From: Stentor roeselii | Lineage: Eukaryota > Ciliophora > Heterotrichea > Heterotrichida > Stentoridae | Direction of reading: 5' to 3' | NCBI GenBank assembly: GCA_006503475.1 | Contig: RSEH01000090.1 | Span: forward strand, 1-64,000 | DNA length: 64,000 nucleotides | Shown here: piece by piece, positions 59,240-64,000 of the stretch | How positions within the stretch are numbered: the first letter of the stretch is position 1 | How the letters are laid out: the number at the start of each line of letters is the position of its first letter | Translations under genes and position numbers: made by a program | Notes under the pieces: model-generated | What the model saw: only the letters and a program-made list of their open reading frames with translations | The model's database searches: none | Told to the model about the DNA's origin: nothing

Positions 59240-60682
59240 ATGGGCTCCTGTCTAAAAAAACAAGCATCAGGCCCTATCAAAAATCTAAACCCAAAGGTCA
59301 TTTTAAACGAAGAAACCAAAAAACCCCTTAAAGTGACCGACGTGTATGTCCTAAAAAAAGTAATTGGCCAAGGCGCTTTTGGAATCGTTAGAAGAGGATC
59401 CCGCATTGATAACCCATCAATCAACGTGGCGATCAAAACCATTTCCAAGTCAAAACTTCACGGAGACCTAAACCAGTTGAAAAACGAAGTCGACATCTTA
59501 TCAGCGATTGACCATCCAAACATCGTGCGACTTTACGACTTCTTCGACGAGGAGTACTTTTTTCATATTGTTACTGAGTTCTGCTCAGGTGGTGAGTTAT
59601 TTGAAATTATCGTAAAAAACGGCAGAATCACTGAAAGCATGGTGGCAAGATACATGAAAAAGATGCTTCGAGCTATCAACCACTTGCATAATAAAAATAT
59701 CTGTCATCGTGACTTGAAGCCTCAAAATTTCTTGTTTTCAAATGAAGCTGCTGACTCTGAACTGAAACTCATCGATTTCGGCCTCGCGCATCGTTTTTCA
59801 GAAGATTTGTATAAACAGAAGATGTGCATGGAGACCTTTGTAGGGACTCCTCATTTTATCGCTCCTGAAATGTTGAAAGGGAAATATGATAAAAAGTGTG
59901 ATATTTGGAGTCTTGGGGTAATCATGTGTCTTATGCTCACTGGGACTTACCCTTTCACTGGTTCTAGTAACAACGAGGTTTTTGTTAGTATTGTGAAAGA
60001 GGATCTGAAGTTTGAGAATCATGTCTTTAAACATATCAGTCCTCTTGGAGTTGAATTTTTGAAGAGCCTTTTGAATAAAAGTCCGAAGCAAAGACCTACT
60101 GCTGAAGAAGCTTTAACTATGAGGTGGATCACTTTAAACAAGGAAAACTTGGCTGATAGAAATATTTTCAGAAATTTATCTATTTATAAACCGCCTAATG
60201 CCATGTATCGCGCCACTATGGCTGTACTTGTTAAATATATGAGTTCTCAAGAACTTGAAAATTTAACTGCTGCTTTTAATGAAGTTGATCAGGAAGGTAA
60301 TGGCTTTTTGAGTCTTAAGGATATTGAAAGAAGCATCAAAAACTCAGGAGTTGTCATGCCGAAAAGGGAAATTAATGAAATCTTCAAGAAACTTGATTTT
60401 GCTAATGATGGAGTCATTCATTATTCAGAGTTCTTGTCGGCTACTGTTAGTATGAGACTTCAACTCGATGAGCAGATGATGTGGACTTTGTTTAATTATT
60501 TCGATATTGATAAAAGTGGGAATATCACTTTTGAGAACTTGAAAACTGTGTTTAAAAAACAGGGACTTTATTACTCGGATGAAAAAATCAGGAATATTTT
60601 AAAAGAAGTTGATTTTGAGAATACTGGAAAGATTAGCTTTGAAGAATTTAAAAGTATGCTTGGACATAAGGCTGTTATTTAG
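59240..60682 (+). CDS. Calcium-dependent protein kinase (CDPK)
   Basis: A 480-residue protein. MGSCLKK gives Gly2 for myristoylation and Cys4 for palmitoylation, so it is probably membrane-bound. The kinase domain is intact: IGQGAFGIVRRG, VAIKTISKSK (Lys), CHRDLKPQNFLF, IDFGLAHRF and GTPHFIAPEML. A junction segment leads to four EF-hands with loops DQEGNGFLSLKD, DFANDGVIHYSE, DIDKSGNITFEN and DFENTGKISFEE. Hands two and four look fully competent; one and three end in Asp or Asn. CDPKs translate calcium signals into phosphorylation in ciliates and apicomplexans. Confidence 0.95.
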   Translation: MGSCLKKQASGPIKNLNPKVILNEETKKPLKVTDVYVLKKVIGQGAFGIVRRGSRIDNPSINVAIKTISKSKLHGDLNQLKNEVDILSAIDHPNIVRLYDFFDEEYFFHIVTEFCSGGELFEIIVKNGRITESMVARYMKKMLRAINHLHNKNICHRDLKPQNFLFSNEAADSELKLIDFGLAHRFSEDLYKQKMCMETFVGTPHFIAPEMLKGKYDKKCDIWSLGVIMCLMLTGTYPFTGSSNNEVFVSIVKEDLKFENHVFKHISPLGVEFLKSLLNKSPKQRPTAEEALTMRWITLNKENLADRNIFRNLSIYKPPNAMYRATMAVLVKYMSSQELENLTAAFNEVDQEGNGFLSLKDIERSIKNSGVVMPKREINEIFKKLDFANDGVIHYSEFLSATVSMRLQLDEQMMWTLFNYFDIDKSGNITFENLKTVFKKQGLYYSDEKIRNILKEVDFENTGKISFEEFKSMLGHKAVI

Positions 60683-61332
60683 GGATTTTTATTTATATTA
60701 GATGAGATTATTTAGTAGGACTATTAGATTTATTATGTTTCTGTATTTATGCTGTGTTAAAATCTAAGATTATTTCTTAATTATTTAATCATCAAAATAA
60801 ATATTTGAAACTCTAAAACTTTACAGACTATTAAGAATCAACTTTTATATAGCTTTTATTACTAAATCCTTGATATGTTTGTTGTAAATTATTAATAAAG
60901 CCAATAAATATGCATATAAAATAAAAAATATTCAAATTGGATCTAAAAAGAATGAATTTTAAGTTCTTTTGAATATATACTGTAAGTACTGACTTTTTTA
61001 ATATCAGAAACTTATCAGAGTAAAAATTCACGACATAAGGTTGATTAAAACTAAATATTGTAGAGAATTTCGTAGGAACTTATAACTATTTTATTCTAAT
61101 CATTTCATTAATTTTATCATAAAAGGACCTATCTAACTAAAAGAAAGATAAGAATCTCCTTTAACATCACCATACCCAACAAACTCATATAAAATCAAGA
61201 TATCCAAAAAGTTAATCCCAGAAATAATCTCAACCTTAAACAATAACCTTAATTCCTAAAACTTAATTGATTTCTCTAATTTTTTCAAAAACCAAAAACC
61301 AATAAAACAATTACCTTAATTCCAAGTTAATA
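60683..61332. other. Intergenic, 650 bases
   Basis: Just after the CDPK stop the DNA is G/T-rich. The middle is AT-rich. From about 61140 to 61330 it is poor in G on the plus strand, ahead of the discoidin-like gene. The short minus-strand frame at 60831-61031 has no features and is not called. Confidence 0.5.
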
Positions 61333-62436
61333 ATGAAAACCTTTCTCTTATTATCCCTAATTTCTTTAATCGTCAACAGTATTCTCGACGACCTAACCGA
61401 ATCAAAAATATCAGACATGCGAACTTGCATGGAATTAAAAAGCCTGACACCTTCCACAAACTGTTCAACCCAAGCAATATCTTTTTTAGGTGCTCTTCAT
61501 TCCGCAATAAACGAAGTAAAAGGTTATTCCTCAAAAACTCCAAACAATGTCTTTCCAGGAGTCTCAACAGGAGTTCTTCGGCTTTCGGCATCATCAGTGG
61601 CGCATCCATCAGCAGCAGCGATAAGAGGCCGAATGGACTTTGTAAATACCAAAGATTACGAATGCTGGTGCGCGGGTTCAACATCAAATGATGAGTTCAT
61701 TCAAGCCAGCAGTCCAGTGCCGATGATTTTCAGTCGAATAGAGCTGAAAGGCCGAGATTCAGCGAATGAATTCATAAGATCATTCAAGATAACCTACTCC
61801 TCTGATGGAATCACTTGGAACAACTACAAAGATGGAACCATTTTCACAGGCGCTTCTTCAAATTCAGAGATTTTTGGAATGGCGCTTGAACCTTTCACTG
61901 CCAGGGCGATTAGAATTGTTGCAGTCAGTTTTATTAGCAGGGTTTGCACTAGACTTGAAGTTTTAATTTCAAGAGGAACTTCGAATAAAGTCCTTCCTGA
62001 TGGTGCCTTGATTGCTACAATTGCTTGTGGGTTTAATGTCAGGGCCACTTCTGCCTTAGAGCCTGATAGAGATGTCTCGAGAGTTGTGTTGAACAAGGTT
62101 CAACCTACAGGATTAAGCGGGTGGTGTGCTGAGATTAATGACATCAACAACTGGGTCATGGTCGGCAGTTTCTATAAAATGACTTGGAAAAAAATAGACA
62201 TTCAAGGAGTGGCTTCTTCAAGTAACTGGGTGAAAACTTTTAAAGTTTCTTATACAGTTGATGGGGAAAGTTGGAGTTATTATAACAATGGAGAGATTTT
62301 AACAGGAAATTACGATGATACTTCTGTGGTTTCAGTGAATCTTACACCTTTCGAAGCGATCGCTGTGAGAATGCATCCAGTGACTTGGAACTCTGGAATT
62401 GGTGTTAGAATCGAAATGTACTGCAGTGAGATTTAA
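61333..62436 (+). CDS. Secreted protein with two discoidin (F5/8 C)-like domains
   Basis: A 367-residue protein with a signal peptide (MKTFLLLSLISLIVNSI). Two similar domains follow. The first (about 75-215) includes FIRSFKITYSSDGITWNNY and ALEPFTARAIRIV. The second (about 220-367) includes WVKTFKVSYTVDGESWSYY and NLTPFEAIAVRMHPV, then RIEMYCSEI. The WV-x-F-x-Y-S-x-D-G-x-x-W pattern and the closing R.E.YC match discoidin domains, which bind carbohydrate or phospholipid head groups. No membrane anchor, so probably secreted or stored in cortical granules. Confidence 0.85.
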   Translation: MKTFLLLSLISLIVNSILDDLTESKISDMRTCMELKSLTPSTNCSTQAISFLGALHSAINEVKGYSSKTPNNVFPGVSTGVLRLSASSVAHPSAAAIRGRMDFVNTKDYECWCAGSTSNDEFIQASSPVPMIFSRIELKGRDSANEFIRSFKITYSSDGITWNNYKDGTIFTGASSNSEIFGMALEPFTARAIRIVAVSFISRVCTRLEVLISRGTSNKVLPDGALIATIACGFNVRATSALEPDRDVSRVVLNKVQPTGLSGWCAEINDINNWVMVGSFYKMTWKKIDIQGVASSSNWVKTFKVSYTVDGESWSYYNNGEILTGNYDDTSVVSVNLTPFEAIAVRMHPVTWNSGIGVRIEMYCSEI

Positions 62437-62441
62437 CTACA

Positions 62442-62909
62442 TTAATAATTAGACTTTTTATAAAAATAACTCATTTTTTGCTCAGCTAGGACCATTTTTT
62501 CTACAAATCTCGTGATTCCTGTGATGCCAACTTCTGGAGCAGGAGTAAGTTTATTTTCTTTGAAAATGTTCAGGTTTTCCTTTTTTTCTCTTCCAGTCCT
62601 GGAGTCTGCCAGTCGTTCTTTTGACCTTTGCAGGTAAAAAGTGTTGGCTCTTCGATGCTCTAGATGTCTTGCTGAGTTGTTTTTGGTGCAGGGAACCTGC
62701 ACCACGTGAACCTTCGACAAGTCTAAGTTTATTGAATTGTTGCCACTTTTTGGGTAATGTTTCAGCACTAGTCCTCTTCCGATTGAACTGTTTGAAATCG
62801 AGCCGTTGTTTCGTGAAGTACCTGAAAATGAGGTTTCTTTTGTTAAGGACTGGTCTGACTTCCTTCTTTGGTGCTTTGCCAGGGCCTGGATATTTTTAAA
62901 TCTTTCCAT
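62442..62909 (-). CDS. Small basic protein of unknown family
   Basis: A 155-residue protein rich in Lys, Arg, Ser and Asn, with no recognised domain. It starts 31 bases after the stop of the next upstream gene on the same strand and converges with the discoidin-like gene 5 bases away. Confidence 0.5.
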   Translation of the reverse strand: MERFKNIQALAKHQRRKSDQSLTKETSFSGTSRNNGSISNSSIGRGLVLKHYPKSGNNSINLDLSKVHVVQVPCTKNNSARHLEHRRANTFYLQRSKERLADSRTGREKKENLNIFKENKLTPAPEVGITGITRFVEKMVLAEQKMSYFYKKSNY

Positions 62910-62940
62910 CTAACAGCTTATTATCGATATTTTAAATTAA

Positions 62941-63606
62941 CTAAAATGTCACGATTTTTTTTGCTGAAGATTTCGTGCTGTTTGTTTTGTATCTGGAGAG
63001 GACTTTGTCGATTTTACTTGAAAAAAAATTGGCTTTGTAGGAATTTTTACTTATGTAACTTGGCTTACGGCTTTGAGGGGTTGGAGTACTCGAGCCAGTT
63101 TTTTCATTCTTAAACTCCCTTTTTTTCCATCCATTTTCTTTCATCTGAGAAAGAATCAACCTTTCTGGAGAAACCGGATAATAAACCGAATTCGCAGTTT
63201 TGCATACCTTTTTAACTTTAAAACTCGATGGAAAAATCGTATATTTTTTCACGACAGATTCCACAAGATCTGAGTTGCTATATGCATTAGCAGTGAACTC
63301 ATTTCTAGAAAATCCGAAAGTATCACAATCCGAAGTATGTTTGAATGAAAGTTTTGATTCCCACATCGAAGGATCCATTTGTCTATGACGAGTTTTTAGG
63401 TATTTTTTCGGTGTAGGGAAGATTTTCGGTGAAGAAGGTGCTGAAATTTGAGGTAATTCCGGAACGGTCACAGGAGGTCCTTCATCTTTGAATCTTTTTG
63501 CTTTGATAAAAATAGTCATGACTGGAGTTTTCAATTGACTTTCAGGGTCCGGAGACGATTCAAGGTGCTTCATGACTCTTCTGTGAGTGAATAGAAATTC
63601 TCTCAT
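62941..63606 (-). CDS. Basic low-complexity protein of unknown family
   Basis: A 221-residue protein rich in Lys, Ser, Pro and Thr. The middle has PAPSSPKIFPTPKKYLK-like Pro-directed sites, which could be phosphorylated. The C-terminal half is strongly basic (KVLSRYKTNSTKSSAKK). No domain recognised. It is divergent from the gene at 63699, with 92 bases between. Confidence 0.5.
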   Translation of the reverse strand: MREFLFTHRRVMKHLESSPDPESQLKTPVMTIFIKAKRFKDEGPPVTVPELPQISAPSSPKIFPTPKKYLKTRHRQMDPSMWESKLSFKHTSDCDTFGFSRNEFTANAYSNSDLVESVVKKYTIFPSSFKVKKVCKTANSVYYPVSPERLILSQMKENGWKKREFKNEKTGSSTPTPQSRKPSYISKNSYKANFFSSKIDKVLSRYKTNSTKSSAKKIVTF

Positions 63607-63698
63607 GTTATTATTATGTCTAATGGTTATATCATTGAATAGACTGTCAGAGCACTGCTCTTGACGATTCCTTTAATTCAACAGGCTTTATAAACAAT

Positions 63699-64000
63699 AT
63701 GAATATAATTAAAGCGATTTCCTCTGTTCAGAAAGCTTTTAGTTACTTCTTCGGCTTCACTCCTCGAGTCCTTCCAAGCCTCTCTGCCAAGTCCAACTTG
63801 AGCCTTAAAGAAAGATCTGGACTTTCCTTTATTTCACTTCCAGGATCGGAAAAAATCCGCTCGGCTCGTCAGTCAAATGACAAAAAAAATCAACTTCAAG
63901 AGAAAAAAGCGAGTTTTTTGCAAGTTCTTTGCCCACCTGTCGAAGGTCCTGAGGTAAAAAATAAAGAAAATATTACCTGTCAAGTCCTTCATCGAGTGGC
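63699..64000 (+). CDS. 5' part of a gene running off the window
   Basis: From ATG at 63699 the frame stays open for 100 codons to the window edge. The N-terminus (MNIIKAISSVQKAFSYFFGF) is amphipathic, then Ser/Lys-rich sequence follows, which may be a mitochondrial presequence or a plain basic N-terminus. Family unknown. The coding look (balanced codons, no stops, TATG start context) supports a real gene. Confidence 0.55.
   Translation, partial: MNIIKAISSVQKAFSYFFGFTPRVLPSLSAKSNLSLKERSGLSFISLPGSEKIRSARQSNDKKNQLQEKKASFLQVLCPPVEGPEVKNKENITCQVLHRV

Overview
The window looks like the end of a macronuclear chromosome from a heterotrich ciliate, most like Stentor. Four observations support this. 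Bases 1-76 are nine copies of the 8-base telomere unit CACCCTAA plus a partial one. Every intron I can prove is exactly 15 bases long. Long reading frames end in TAA, TAG or TGA with no reassigned stop, so the code is standard. The DNA is AT-rich, gene-dense and full of ciliary and signalling genes. The species is inferred, not proven.

Region 1 (1 to about 19.9 kb) is subtelomeric and sparse. It holds the telomere, a 33-base minisatellite (829-1945), two intact B-box proteins and a third that is broken, a 1313-residue WD40 protein fused to a pseudokinase, an EF-hand-like protein with a myristoylation signal, a small membrane protein, and at least three stretches that read like decayed genes (about 3.04-5.48 kb, 12.18-12.41 kb, 18.65-19.65 kb). 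Lineage-specific families and decay dominate.

Region 2 (19.9 kb to the right edge) is a compact core. In order: the ciliary dynein regulator DRC7, the anaphase-promoting-complex subunit CDC27, a two-RRM RNA-binding protein, a secreted Cys-rich protein, an IQ-motif protein, coiled-coil proteins, a tandem pair of pepsin-like membrane proteins, a CNNM-type transporter, a tandem pair of signal-peptide-peptidase-like proteins, an XPR1-like phosphate exporter, a glutathione transferase, a pseudokinase/zinc finger/SPRY protein, an importin alpha, a DHHC palmitoyltransferase, a fatty aldehyde dehydrogenase, a 1492-residue ectoprotein, a mitochondrial AFG1-type ATPase, a calcium-dependent protein kinase, a discoidin-like secreted protein and several unrecognised basic proteins. 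Neighbours on the same strand are often 5-40 bases apart.

Three themes deserve attention. (1) The window is rich in enzyme relatives that seem to have lost catalytic residues: two pseudokinases, two pepsin-like proteins lacking both catalytic aspartates, and two SPP-like proteins with altered catalytic motifs. (2) Non-coding DNA just upstream of several genes has almost no G on the coding strand (G-free runs of 144-184 bases), and within genes the third-position composition flips between A/C-rich and G/T-rich blocks. (3) Nine 15-base introns, each carrying an in-frame stop, explain almost every apparent premature stop in the core genes.
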